A DNA stretch of 64,000 bases, taken from the NCBI GenBank assembly GCA_900239685.1, contig OENT01000259.1, positions 77,053-141,052 on the forward strand. The letters run 5' to 3'. Below, piece after piece: positions 30,101 to 42,588 of the stretch. The translations under genes were made by a program, and so were the position numbers. The notes below the pieces were generated by a model. That model did no database searches and was not told the origin of the DNA. It saw only the letters and a list, made by a program, of their open reading frames with translations. Origin of the DNA: Rotaria macrura. Lineage: Eukaryota; Rotifera; Eurotatoria; Philodinida; Philodinidae. Every line of letters begins with the position of its first letter. Within the stretch, counting starts at the first letter, position 1.

Positions 30101-32446
30101 TTCTGGATATACGGTTGAAAAAACGTAGCTAGTTTACATTTTCTTTTTTAATGTGAATTTTTCTCGGTTCATTAGGAGGGATATAGTCATTGATATTATA
30201 ATGTTTTTTATAGACTCTTCCTTGAATTATTTTTATTTAAATAAATAGAATAAAGCACAATTATGACGTTTCGACAATCGAAATTGTCTTCTTCAGACGA
30301 TATTGCACATGAATGTATAGGTATTCTTTTTATTTTCTTTTATATTATGATGGTGGGACGGCAAGAAGGTGAAACTGGTAGGATATATGGAGTATTTGCC
30401 TTCTTCCTCCATCCTATTGTCATACTATATAAAAGAAAAGAAAACGAATACCTATACATTCACGTACAACATCATCTGAAGAAGACAACTTCGATTGTCG
30501 AAATGTCACAATTGTGTTTTATTCAAATTGATTTAAATTTAAATTTAAATAATTTAAGGAAGGGTACATAAAAAACATTAAAACGTGTTTTTATGTGAAT
30601 GATTTCTTTTACTATCGATCTATTTAAAAATTAGATGTCGCACAACTGCGATACATGTAAGATAATGTGTGAAAACTCTGTGCCTTATAAATTTGGCGGG
30701 ACGCTTTAGTAAATTCATCTTGTCCCGTCCCGCAAGCGATTCAAATTTCAGTCCCGTCCCGTCCCGCAAAATTCGCCATCTCTTGTCCCGCATCCCGCGG
30801 AGCTCTGGGTGGTACCCATATGTTTTTTTGTTTGTGGATACTTCAACAGTAGAGAAGCTCAAATATAGATATGAATTGTACTGCTCAGTCCCTTCAGGAT
30901 TTCTGATATCATGCTGTTACTCGGGATACATTGCTTGTAACTGGCAATCACTGGGCTGCAGCACCTTGTAACTGCTTTTATCGACTATTATCTATTAAAT
31001 CTATCGGCTCCACATCATTTATACCACTAAAAACGTGTAACTATAGAATTCTCGATTTTTAGGGAGTACGTATATATATATTATCTTGATACATTGACCC
31101 TATATGTACATGTGGATACAATTCATTAAAAATTGGTACAATCGATTAACAGCTAGGTGGTAGTATTGAAGTATAAGAAATATCATGATCTTAGAAATTA
31201 TGTAGGAACCGAGCGTTAGGATTTGTACTCTTATTTTCATCGTCCTCTTATTAGTAAAAGTTTTATGAGAAATCCAGTAAGGAACTTCGAGTACTTGAAC
31301 TAAGAACTCATCAATCAATGTATACCAGATCGAAGATAACCGAGATGAACAATGACTAAGGAGCTTGATAATGAACTCATTCTTCTTAATGCCACCGTCT
31401 CGAAAATTCCTAAGCTGTGACTCTATTATTTCAATCACGAAGACTGCATTCTATGATATGCATTTGAAGTACTAACACACACTACTCGAGTTTTAATGAT
31501 TTACGCTTCTTATTGATGCATCATCTAACCATTAGGTATTGATCAAACTATATTTTTACTATCGTTCCAGAGAGTTCGTGTAACGGAAGAATGGATTCAA
31601 TTTATAACAACAGCAATTAGAAACATTTAAAACAAATTCTCTCAAAAAAAAATGTGACGTAAAATATGTCCAGCTTTCTATTTACAGGTAGCTTATCATT
31701 AAACACTCTTGGCTCGCTTAGTGCTAAATATGAGACTGGTGGTGGAAATCCAGGAGCCATAAATCCTTATAGAACAGGAGCAGTGGGTGATAAAGGAGGT
31801 GCCAGTTACGGAACATATCAGATTTCAACTAACGCTGGTACTATGAAAGATTTTTTGAAATACATTGCTAAACAAGAACCTGATATGGCATCGAAATTCA
31901 ATAAGCTAACTCCTGGGACGAAAAAATTTGACTCTCAATGGAAAGCGGTGGCGAAAGAAAATGTAAGTAGCGTTCATTTTGTTTTCGTCAAGTTGTAAGC
32001 TTTTATAAATTTTATAGCCAATTGAATTCAATAGAGTCCAACATGACTTCATCAAGAAAAATAACTATGATCGAGCTGTAACTGAATTGTCCAATAAGTA
32101 TAATATCAATTTAGGCTTGGATAATCGATCTCCAGTGATCAAAGATGTTGTATGGAGTACATCTGTACAACATGGAGCGGCCGGTGGGGCTAGCATTATT
32201 CGAAATGCACTAGCAGGTCAAGATGTTTTGAAGATGACTGATAAAGAGATTATCGATCGTATATACAAGTTTGTATATTTAAAATACTTTGAAAACTTTC
32301 TATTGGCTATGAATGATTTTTATTTTAGTGAACGAGGAGCTGACAATGGCATGAAGTATTTTTCGGGAAATTCAGAGAATATTAGAAAAAGTGTAGTGGA
32401 AAGATTCAAAAATGAAAAGTCTGATGCACTAACACAACTTAACTAA
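27104..32446 (+). CDS. secreted protein with bacterial/phage-type lysozyme-like domain
   Basis: Five exons: 27104-27152, 29219-29428, 31688-31962, 32018-32268 and 32329-32446, giving 300 residues; introns 2066, 2259, 55 and 60 bp, all GT-AG and in phase. Layout: signal peptide (MQKLMLLILGITFLVNG), a linker with five APVPQR-like hexapeptides (residues 39-68), then a domain from about residue 90. That domain has KYETGGGNPGAI followed by GGASYGTYQIST, resembling the ESGGNP...GxxGxYQI signature of bacterial and phage lysozyme-like muralytic enzymes, with E102 as candidate catalytic acid, and later WSTSVQHGAAGGA and YNERGADNG. Inferred role: secreted wall-degrading enzyme for digestion or defence, acquired from a bacterium or phage and since given introns and a signal peptide. 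The exact glycosidase family is not certain. AATAAA lies at 32530-32535. Confidence 0.75.
29284..29373 (+). repeat. 18-bp coding tandem repeat (APVPQR linker)
   Basis: Five consecutive 18-bp units resembling GCCCCAGTACCACAGCGT encode Pro-rich hexapeptides. The units are nearly identical, with scattered changes in the first and last two. It lies in exon 2 of the lysozyme-like gene and probably forms an extended spacer between the secretion signal and the catalytic domain. Such arrays change length readily between alleles. Confidence 0.9.
29629..30807. mobile_element. hAT-like non-autonomous DNA transposon
   Basis: A 1179-bp element in intron 2 of the lysozyme-like gene. Its ends are 15-bp perfect terminal inverted repeats, CAGAGCTCCGCGGGA, flanked by an identical 8-bp direct duplication GGTGGTAC (29621-29628 and 30808-30815). 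An 8-bp duplication with ends starting CAG is diagnostic of the hAT superfamily. Subterminal arrays of GTCCCG (about 13 copies in 29660-29772, about 6 in 30721-30791) resemble transposase-binding repeats; both arrays run in the same orientation. No transposase frame exists inside, so it must be mobilised in trans. A fold-back element sits within it. The intact duplication suggests a fairly recent insertion. Confidence 0.88.
30248..30524. mobile_element. nested fold-back (MITE-like) inverted repeat
   Basis: A 277-bp imperfect palindrome within the hAT-like element. The left arm starting GAATAAAGCACAATTATGAC pairs with the right arm ending GTCACAATTGTGTTTTATTC, and about 90 bp of each arm is clearly alignable, including CGACAATCGAA.TTGTCTTC and GAATGTATAGGTATTC. 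Pairing continues imperfectly towards the centre, leaving only a short loop. It could be a separate MITE that jumped into the larger element. No flanking duplication could be assigned because the borders are AT-rich. Confidence 0.75.
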
Positions 32447-35400
32447 CTTTTTCGAATGCTTAAATAGTTTTTTCTCATTCTCATAATTACATCTTAAGAT
32501 AATTATTTATCTCGAAATAATTATCACTGAATAAAACAATCGTATTCAATGAAATACAGATTCAACATGTTTCTTGCATAAAATAATGCAAGATAAATCG
32601 ATTTCAGAATCAAGTACTGAGTTTGAATTGAAAACTTTAAGCATCATGTTAAATTGTGTTCTTTCAGTAGAGTTGTATTGAGAGGCATGAAAAAGAAAAA
32701 CTTTCTCAATGTTGAGATGATCAAACATTGATGTTTAAAAGCGTAACAATGTAAATTTCGGCATAGATAATATAAGCCGTCGGAAGTCTAAACATACTTC
32801 AGAATAGTGATTTCATTCTAGAGTGAATGATATTTTTCGCCATCTTAACTTCCTATACGCCCCTGACTTGAGATAGGGATCAGGCAGAATAATAGTATCC
32901 ACACGATGTTAATCGTTATGTCTGTTTGTATTTACTCGTGGGAACTGTAGTTGAATGTAATGTACGAAGCAAAGTAATTTGAAATAAGTTCAACTTCGTT
33001 ATTTTTTTGAATTACCGACATTAATCTTCGTCGACAAATTCTTTTATCAATGTTTTGAATAGTTTTGCCTTTTGCAACAACGATTGTTGATTACGGAGAT
33101 ATCAAACTCAACTTCCGTTAGATCCAGTGCTGATTCTTAGTTCGGATTTGATTGAGTTCTACCAAGATTAGATTAGATACAAATAATCCACGACTTTAAG
33201 AAAGTCCAATGTCATTCAAATCAAATTCACGAAATAGATCTGCTTGACTTCTGTTGTTAGTAGTTGAATCCAGAAACTCTAGGAATTCAAAAACCAAATA
33301 CTGATTGTAATCGAATATTCACTTATGTACATAAATATTAATATTATATTGATTGGTAGAATGAAATGTTACGGATTGAATCGTTTTTTCGACACTGTCT
33401 AACTTTCGATTGTATGGAAAAATTCAGTTGGCACTCTATGCAAGTTGAGTAGGAAAAGGAAGTCCTCTATACGATCTCGTTTATTTTTAAACAATACAAT
33501 TTAGAAGCTCTACTCGCACTTAGACATGGAATTATGTTTGACTGCATAACGAAAGACGTGATTTCACCGACGTGTATTAAGGATTGTGCTGAATACATCG
33601 TGATATCATCTTAATTAAAAGAAAAGTGACCGGTATACCGATAGCATTATACCGAACTAGTGAACCAGTTTTTCTTGATGCATTACGAAATCAAAATGTA
33701 AGGAGAGCTGAAGATTCTAGAGAAATTTCAAAAAGTGAACAGAAGCAAATAAGAAAAAGATGTTGATGTGGTAGAAAATTTAGAAGATAATAGTCTTCTA
33801 TGTTGTGCGCGAAAATAAATGAGAAACAAAAATTGACAAGTAGGGCGAGGAGATATGTGTATGTGGCTTCGCATGTGATAAAAATCGCTCCAAAATCTCC
33901 GATTTTCTCGCGATTTATTACTGTGATGTATCGTGAGATCTTATCACGATACAATCACTTAACATACCGATTTTTCAAGAGACTTCCAATGATCGAACTT
34001 ACGATTGCTGCTTGAATCTAAATTATGATCGACAGTCATAGAACTCATTGCAAAAAATAGAACACGTTTTTTTCTGGCCAGTTGTAAACTATTTCTCTAT
34101 GGAGTGGGGAATTCATTCTAGTTGTATGTGGAAGGGTTTTGTATTCGATTTCTATGAGGAATAGCTAACATGAGTTAACATTCGACCGTCGTCATTTGGA
34201 TATGTCTACTCTCGTAGTGCCGATCAGACCTTCATTATTTGTATGGCTTGCTATTTACGATATTATAGATGTTGTACTTCGCTTTTCCTCTTATTCGAAA
34301 CCTAGACCTTCCTGATGAACAGCCGACATACAATCCATTAGACTGTATTGACGTCTTACTAACTTAGTAGAAACACTATTTAAATAAAACGAAAACTTGT
34401 CTCGTAAACAAATGTGTACCCCTCATTTTAATTATTAGTTTAGACGTGTTTAAGAATAAGTATATATTATTTTCAAAACATAAATGTATCACTTTTCTAA
34501 TTTAAATATAAACTTGTTATCTTTAAATAGAAAATGCATATTCATGTTTATACTAAAAACTAGTTGTATCTGCATGTATTTTTGCATTGAAAAAAAGATT
34601 TATTTATTTTGTTAGTACTACAGGTACTCATTTATAACTAAACATAAGTAAAAATAAGTATATTTACTCATGTTACAAAACTGACGCAAAAGTCGCCGAT
34701 TTTATCACGACTATCTAATCTATTACCAATTAGTCATGGTCTATCGGAATATTAAAAAAAGATCGCTGATCAATCGTGATTAACCACTAGTTTTTCAAAT
34801 TACCACGATCGGTCGTCAAAACTAACGATTCTGACGACATGGGCTGAGTTATTTTGGATGAATCACCAATACCAAAATAATCGGCGATTTATGGCGATGT
34901 ATCTACCGATTCAAAACATCTGTATTCTTTCGAAAGAAACGGAAGGTACTTCGGCTGCAAAATTAGTCTGTATACACATTACGACGAAAGAATAAAATTT
35001 CTACTGCTGATGATCTTCTGTGGTTTATCCTAGATTAATTGTTTGTCATTTTAATGTCCAATAATTTGAAACTAAATTGTAGAACAAAGAGAACTGATGT
35101 TTATGAATTTTCTAGAATATGTTTCCAATGTTCACACAAATATTTCTTTTGATCTACACTCTCAGTAGATAACACGAACTGCATTTCAACCCTTTGAGAA
35201 AGATTAATTAGTATCATGATTAGTAATGAAGACATTTTGTTTTTCGTCTGAAAGTAAACTATTTCATTAATCAACAATAGATCATTTTTCGTATGTGCTA
35301 CAAAATCAAATAATTATTAACTTTTCAATAGAAAATAATGCAACAACTTGAAAAATAAAATACAACCATCAGAAAACAAGAGCAATACTTACAATCAAAC

Positions 35401-37066
35401 TCAATAAATCCGAGTTCAATTCATAAATCCATTGTTAATTCGATTTCGAGTTTAATATTCATGTTTATATGCAATGATTTGATAGACGTGAGATGAGCCG
35501 TCGAAAAAAAGAAGACGAACATTAGTTCCGCTGAATACATCTTGCTCATGCAGCAAAAAAAATCTATCACAATAACGAAAGCTATTGAATTCGAGAACGA
35601 CAACATGTAACTCAAATACATCTCTTTATATTCAACAAGTTTCTTGTTATTTAACACTATGCTTGATAAGATAGATCAATATCAAGTAACATTTTAGTTA
35701 AAACAAGTGTTTAAACCTATAATATACGCTTGATGAATGCATACATCATTTATTTATACTATAATACAACATACAGATGAATCATTTTCATCACTACCAA
35801 TGTCGGTATGAGTCAAAAGCTGACTTATATTTGAAGATGTATCACCATGTTACTTATAGATTCTCAATAGATATATCAAACTTAATAAGATGGCAGTGGA
35901 CTTGTTAAAAATATGTTAAGTCATAACTGTCAAATAAATAGTGTACTATGATGATTTCAGTTTTTTCTATTAGAAATCATTAAAAAAAATCCAACTTTTA
36001 TTTCCCTACATGATGTATATATTTTTATTATATAATGAAATATAACGATAACATTAAATATGTATTCATCTGAATGGCAATCATACTAATGTTTTTGTTT
36101 TACATATTTACGATAGATCATCATATTTGATAGATGAGTTAATCGAATTTACCACCATTGTAATGATCACGCATCATCGTGACTTGTTTTCTTTTCCTAT
36201 TTCATCAACGATGTTTTTTTGTATGTAATTAACTCGTTCGTGTGCAAACGCCGTTTTCAAACTCGTACATTTTTCAATACGAACATAAAGACCTTTTTAC
36301 AATTCACACGCTTCTATTCGTATAGAGTATTGAGTAGTTAATTTCAATCACGATACCAATATGAAAAATTTGCCTGTTCTTCTTTTGTATACGTATTCAT
36401 GCGAGTTAAATATGCGTCATACATAAATGCCACTATATTGAAAAAAAAGAGTATTGCTTCTTTGATATATGATGCGTATTCATTTAAAAAGCCTGTAGCT
36501 AACAAGAAAAAAAATAATAAACCACAATTTTATTATGATCATTTCAAATATAGAATCATTTTAAGTTTCGTTTTTGATATCAGTTCTTGTTGTATTCATG
36601 CATGAATTCTTTCGCTTGACTTAGATAATTCATAATGATAACAATAACTGTAACTATACGAATCCTATGAAATAGTACTGAGCCAAGAAGTACATAAATA
36701 TCTACATTATACTTTAAAAATGGGGTTTTTTACTTTTAATGAACAATGAGAAAGAGTCATTTCGAAGAATTACAAACCAATTTCAACACTGCGAATATTG
36801 AGGAAGTTGTTATTGATCAATGAAGGTATTCTAGAATGCTTTTAATTCTATCAGTTTCTGTAAATTACATTTACATGCTACGATCCGTTACGCACATATA
36901 TGAAATGAGATCGTTTTTGAAAGAATAGTTAAATTTTTATATCTTGGTTAAAAATATCAAAACAAAAACTGAAAAGAAGAATAAATGGTTAGCAAGAATA
37001 GATGAAAAGATTGAACATGTCTTTCGACAGTATACAGTTGGTAGTTTTCATATACATGGATAGCAT
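32447..37066. other. 4.6-kb stretch without a supported gene
   Basis: It contains the poly(A) signal of the lysozyme-like gene, a hairpin with a 9-bp stem near 33927-33952 (GTATCGTGA/TCACGATAC) and two similar degenerate segments near 33890 and 34872. No exon with recognisable homology was seen on either strand. It separates two convergently transcribed genes. Confidence 0.5.
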
Positions 37067-39354
37067 TTATTGTGTGCAATATCGATAAGCACAAGCTCCG
37101 GGTGCATATAATCCATGCACATAATACCCATTACAGTAGGTTATTAAATTCCAATAGACATATCCAAAACATGCATTGCCATTGTATGCGAAACAAGCAA
37201 ATGAACTCACACTTTGACCAACAACTGAAGGATAAGTTGCATTTGTCCAACCTGCTGCAATAGTTCCACATGCAGAACCTTGACCGCCGTTGGGTGGCGA
37301 TGTAGCAAGTCGTGTACCACCTGGGCTAACAAATCGGACAAATGTCGGAACGTTCTTAGTCACACTGTTAAAGACACCCATGTCACAACCATTAGCTGCA
37401 GATGCATTGATTAATCGTTTGGCATCACCGATTGTTGTATAGTTGAAACATTGGGGTGGCAGTGTTGCAGTAGTTGTTGTAGCTAAATCGAAAACAGAAA
37501 TTGTGAATGATGTATATCTGTTTTTTTGTGCAATGTTAACAAAGCATTTTTCTTTCTCTTACTTTTTGTCGTAGTGCTGGTAGTCGTTGTTGGTGGAAAA
37601 AGTGTTGTCGTCGAGTGAAATAAGATGCTTGGTACTGTCTGCACAACTGAATATGATGTCGATAGAGCCAAGCCAATACGATTCTTTTGCATATCAAACA
37701 CACTATAGAAGCGTCTCATGAAGAAGTCACCGAGAATCCACACTGGATTCGATTTCGAATCACTAAGACTGATGGATGAAATGACAGAATAGCATTTGTA
37801 GGTAGAAGGGCCACCCATGATTTGAATATACATTAATGGTGTCAATGTGAATGGGACACCACTAATAACCACCGTGATATTTGGAAATGCACTTAAGGGT
37901 TTTGTTAGACAATCAACTGTGTACTAAAACATGAATACGAATTAATCATTAGAAAATGTCCTAATTTGAGAAGATCGATTTGAATCAATAGTGAAAATCA
38001 ATATTTGATCCTAGATACACAGCGAAAAGTAAAATCTCTCTCATCATAAGGTTGCTATTACCCATCCGAGTGTTGCATTGAATGTAGCTCCTAACAGAGC
38101 ATTAATAGCAGCTACACTAGTTGGCGGACCCAAAATAGCTGCTGTCGTTCCACTATCTAAGATGGCACTGATTGATGTTGCTATTGTGTTCGTAGTAGAA
38201 CCGATGGTTAAAGTAACACTGTCGGCAACGAATTCCCAATAACCTTTTACACTAACAGTAGCATATGTAAAACAACCGGTGTATTTTGTTGGGTCATAAC
38301 CGCCTAAGATCAATTCACCTGTATCGGATCCGGTTGATATTCTGATGAAAAAAGCATGCTGACAATATTTACAAGCGATTCGTTTTCAATCAACAAAATA
38401 TGAACTTACGGTCCAAACCAAAAGCTAAACATCGGAAGACTTAATTCACCTGCCAGAAACATCGACCATATTACTGGATTTTCTCCACCAGTTGCAATAT
38501 TTTGATAACTCAGACCTAGCACCCCATCAGATGTGTGTGAATTCATGCCTACTGCTGATGTAGCAATGGCAAAAGATTGATTAGCGATAGATATACCACC
38601 AATCTGAAAAAAAAGAAATGAAATTCGAAAATAACTTAATTGATTTCTTAGTCTAGTAACTATTTTTTCCTACAGCCACTGTATCGTTGGCCCACATTCC
38701 ACTTGCACTACTCCCATCACCATATAGAATATAGAAGGTCTTATTCGAGACTTTACATGTTGACGACAGACTAATATTGAATGTATGATTGCCACCTAAT
38801 TATTCAAGGAACTTCGACTTCAATCATCAATGAAAAGAATAAAATTTCCTTCTTACCACATAGTTTTCCACACTGTTTTCCTGGAATCCATAGATCACCC
38901 GATCCAGTATCGAAATCAACGTAAAATGATTGGCCCGGTGTGCCGATTGTTATTAGACCTATCCAATACCACTACAGATAGAGACCAGTGAAAATTTTCT
39001 TAATAGACAGAATAAAATTTGAAATAATGACTTACTCCCCAACCTATATCAGCCAATGTTACATTCGTCGATGTTGGTGCTAATAATCGTCTTCTTCGTG
39101 ATGGTTTGTTCGTTGATTGTTCATTTCTACTAAGGCAATTATATCTGCTACCACTGCCAGTACAATCATGTTCGACTTTCATCATTGTAATGCTGAACAA
39201 ATACGGTAGAAATTTTGTGGACATTCTAAAATACATACCTTTTAATCTTTTGATTATCAGAATGCGCTGTGTTTCCACTACTGACAGCTGCAGTAACACT
39301 AGTTTTCTCAAAGATGGCAGCGATAAGTACCAAACAGATCATTTCGATCGGCAT
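37067..39354 (-). CDS. secreted pepsin-type aspartic protease with D8C-like C-terminal domain
   Basis: Eight exons on the minus strand: 39354-39239, 39192-39036, 38971-38857, 38795-38674, 38603-38410, 38341-38062, 37923-37563 and 37482-37067; 586 residues. Introns are 46-138 bp, all GT-AG and in phase. Layout: signal peptide (about residues 1-22), a propeptide with a furin-like KPSRRRR, the A1 peptidase fold with catalytic DTGS (D112) and DSGT (D297), flap ILYGDGS and [16 protein letters not shown], a Thr-rich linker, then about 135 residues whose pattern ([43 protein letters not shown]) matches the D8C domain of uromodulin-like proteins. Inferred: a secreted digestive or lysosomal protease with a glycan- or protein-binding tail. 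An AATAAA on this strand overlaps the stop codon. Confidence 0.9.
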
Positions 39355-42300
39355 CTACTTTCCCATTTTTTCGGTGTTGTCACAAGCAATCGATTCAAAT
39401 TAAAAAGTGACAGTATACATTAGCCTGTCTGCTGTATAAATACATGACACGAAGAATCAGTTTCTCTCATTTTTACCTGATTAATATCTGTTTATCGATG
39501 AGCATCATCTTTTGCAATTACATATTGATGATTTAATATTTTTACTGTGAGCGAATGCGTGACTAATTTTCTACTGATGGGCGATCATATTCTGTAACTC
39601 GGAAGTTCACAGGTTTCGTTTTTATATTTATCCTCACGCATTAATAAATGTCAGAAATCGTCAAAAGTGCCGTCGCAAAAGGACGCATCGGCCAATAGAT
39701 GTAGAGTGAGATACAACGACGACCGATCAAGTGCATCCTCAATGGTTTCTGTCTCTAAAATGTGTTACGGATGAAAAGTAATTTCAAAAGATTTTCTTGA
39801 CGAAAAATAAAATCCGTATCTTCAAGCTTCATTGAGCCTGGCAAGCACCAATGAACCTGTGTTTTTTTCGCAATGACAATAAGTTTCTCAATTTCTTACG
39901 TATTGACATCGAAAATTATCGTTGGTGCAGATACCTTCATCTCTCATTTATGAAAATTCAGAGAGACTTTCAAATAGAGGTTGATTATTGAAAATTTTCT
40001 GATAAATAAGAATATCATTGTCTTGTTAGCATGACGAATGCATATCATCTAGTGAAATGTGTTCATAGGAATAAAACCATAACGAATACATCAACATCTG
40101 AAAAGATATAGTCTCTGCCATTTCTACCCTCTTTAAAAGAACTAGACAAGTGTTCGTTTTCTAGTGTACAAACACGTATAATTGACTACCATCTTACAAT
40201 AGATTGTGTCTATTCAGAGAGATTTTTCTTTAAAGAACGAATTTCAAATTCGTACAACTCTTTTACTCCTTAATATTCTTTGGAAAGGTATGTTGAATAG
40301 CTGTTCGAGCTGTTTTTTATGCATTCATCCGAAGTATTCTATAAAAAGCTACTTTAAAACAGAGATTCACTACCTATTTTGCTACGAGGCACATCATTAG
40401 TCCAGAACAATCACATAACAAGATAGTATGAACACTCATTCTACGATAAGAAGCAATTAGGAACATTTGCCTGTTATAGAGCAGAAAACACACATCGATA
40501 GCGAATCATTTCAACTCGTATCCAGAAAAAAAGTCAAAGAATAATTTTGTTTCAAAAACATTAGTGTTTTATTCAATCGAAAATTTTTGATATTGATGCA
40601 TCGACATCCTATATTTTGATGTAACAGTAATGAAATAATAGTGAGTAATTACTAATAACAAGTTTTACTCGAAACAAAAATCAAAATATAAGGTTATTGC
40701 GAATATATCAGCAGTGTTCTTAATGAAAGAGTGTACCAAGCAAAACAAAATGTACGGTACCCTAATGAAACGGAAGTAACAGACTGTTTAACACGCTGCA
40801 GAAATTTTGTATGGCCAAGCTGTGGATGAATCAGTGTTTGGTGAATGTGTCAGTTGAAATCTTTCATTTTGTCAGATCTCTTTTTCTTTTTTTATTTAAA
40901 AGCATTTGACTTTTATGTATTATCAATCTTCATGCACTTGTTAAAGTGGAATGTGAAATAAAAAATTTATTTTGTGACAAGACACCAGTTTTACGCTTCT
41001 TGTACATTTTGTACATCTCGGTCTACAAAACAGTGTGTACTGATACATGGTGTCCTGAAAAACAAAGTGTACCCGTGCATCCTAGTTCAGATTCCTATTA
41101 AGAACATGGCATATCAGATAGATACAAGAAGATGAATCTGTACTTAATTACAAAAATGACTGTAATACACATTCCATTGTATCTTATCATGTTCAAAGCA
41201 GATTTGCTGAAGACTTTATTAAAGACGCCATTTAGAACAATCTGATGTAATCGATGGCAACCAGTAAAATAATCGTACAGCATTTATAAGGTTATCCTTA
41301 TTCATCATGGCTCTTTTGCTGAAATATTTCAAACAAATGATGTATACTATTTTGAAAACATTAATATTTTTTTATCTAAGAATATGGAATGACATACAGT
41401 TTTATCGTAAACGAGAACCGCTTTCCATACCGATATCATGAGTCGTATAAAAACAGGTTTTCATTAAATAGTTTAGGAAAAAAATATTAACACGGTATTA
41501 ATAAACAGAAAGATACAATACTGATGGATTGTAGAAAGTATTAAGGATGAGTTGAAGTGCAGTTAAACAAAAGATTCGAATCCATATGCTTCAATGCAGT
41601 TTATTGTGCATACGTATATTAAAGTACAATCATTGATTTGTTGACTAGTTAAGTATCGTCATATCGAAAACTGAAGGCAATGTAATTTATAGTATACACA
41701 TCATGCTTTTAAAACATCAACCAAGGAATCCGATACCATATTCTTGAAAATCGCATTCAATGAATATTTATCCGATCCGATGAAAACCTTCTTGTTCATC
41801 AATACGAACACTAGAAAATAAAATAACTCACCGTAGGAAATCAAGAGAAGAATATTTGTATGAATACTTTTCATATGAACAACAGGCAAATTAAACACTC
41901 ATATTGAACGAATGTCGAATAGCAGAAAACCATTAGGCATACCAAACACAAGTACGTAGTTAAATGCACAAAAACATAAAAGTAAATTAATTATATTGAG
42001 AACTGGAAACAGGGCAAGCTTTTCTCGTCACATTGATTCGTACGTATGAGATTTTACTCTAAACTTGATCTTAGCAATAATTCCATAGAACCTGTCAAAA
42101 TATAACCGTTCCATTGCATACCTCTATGAATTGATTATGTATGATAACAAAAAAACACAGATCAATCACTGTTTCCTGCAATCTTGAAATTTTCACAAGT
42201 CATGTGGTACTTTTTCTAATCATGTTTGTAATTATTTTTGAGCCTCGGTCATTCAGATTGACCATTCACGCAGAAACGATCGAAAACTTCAACAGTTTCT

Positions 42301-42415
42301 ACATAAAACATTAAATAATCAAAAAAAAAGCTACGCATGGTTAACTTTTTTACTTGTCATTTACCATTTTTTGAAAAAATAGATTCTAATTTAATGGAAC
42401 AATGATTTTCATCTT

Positions 42416-42588
42416 AATTCAACGAGAGTAACAGGAAAAGCATCAAACGAAAACGCTCGAGGTATTCATCAGTCTCTTTTTGTTGTCCAATGACATCAAT
42501 GGCTGTATTGCCGGTGACAATAATCTTCTTATGAGTGTGCCATTTTCTTCATGGTACAGCAAATCCTCAAATAAAGGAGGCTGTGCAT
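42416..42588 (-). pseudogene. possible decayed ankyrin-repeat exon
   Basis: On the minus strand one frame reads LFEDLLYHEENGTLIRRLL and, after a frame change, another reads GNTAIDVIGQQKETDEYLERF before a stop. The second piece resembles the terminal capping repeat of ankyrin proteins (the G.TA.D pattern). The frame change and the lack of flanking exons suggest a relic. The match is short and could be chance. Confidence 0.25.

Noticed and set aside
31100..31438. 112-codon minus-strand open frame
   Set aside because: It lies in an intron of the lysozyme-like gene, has no recognisable family, and is not exceptional for AT-rich DNA.
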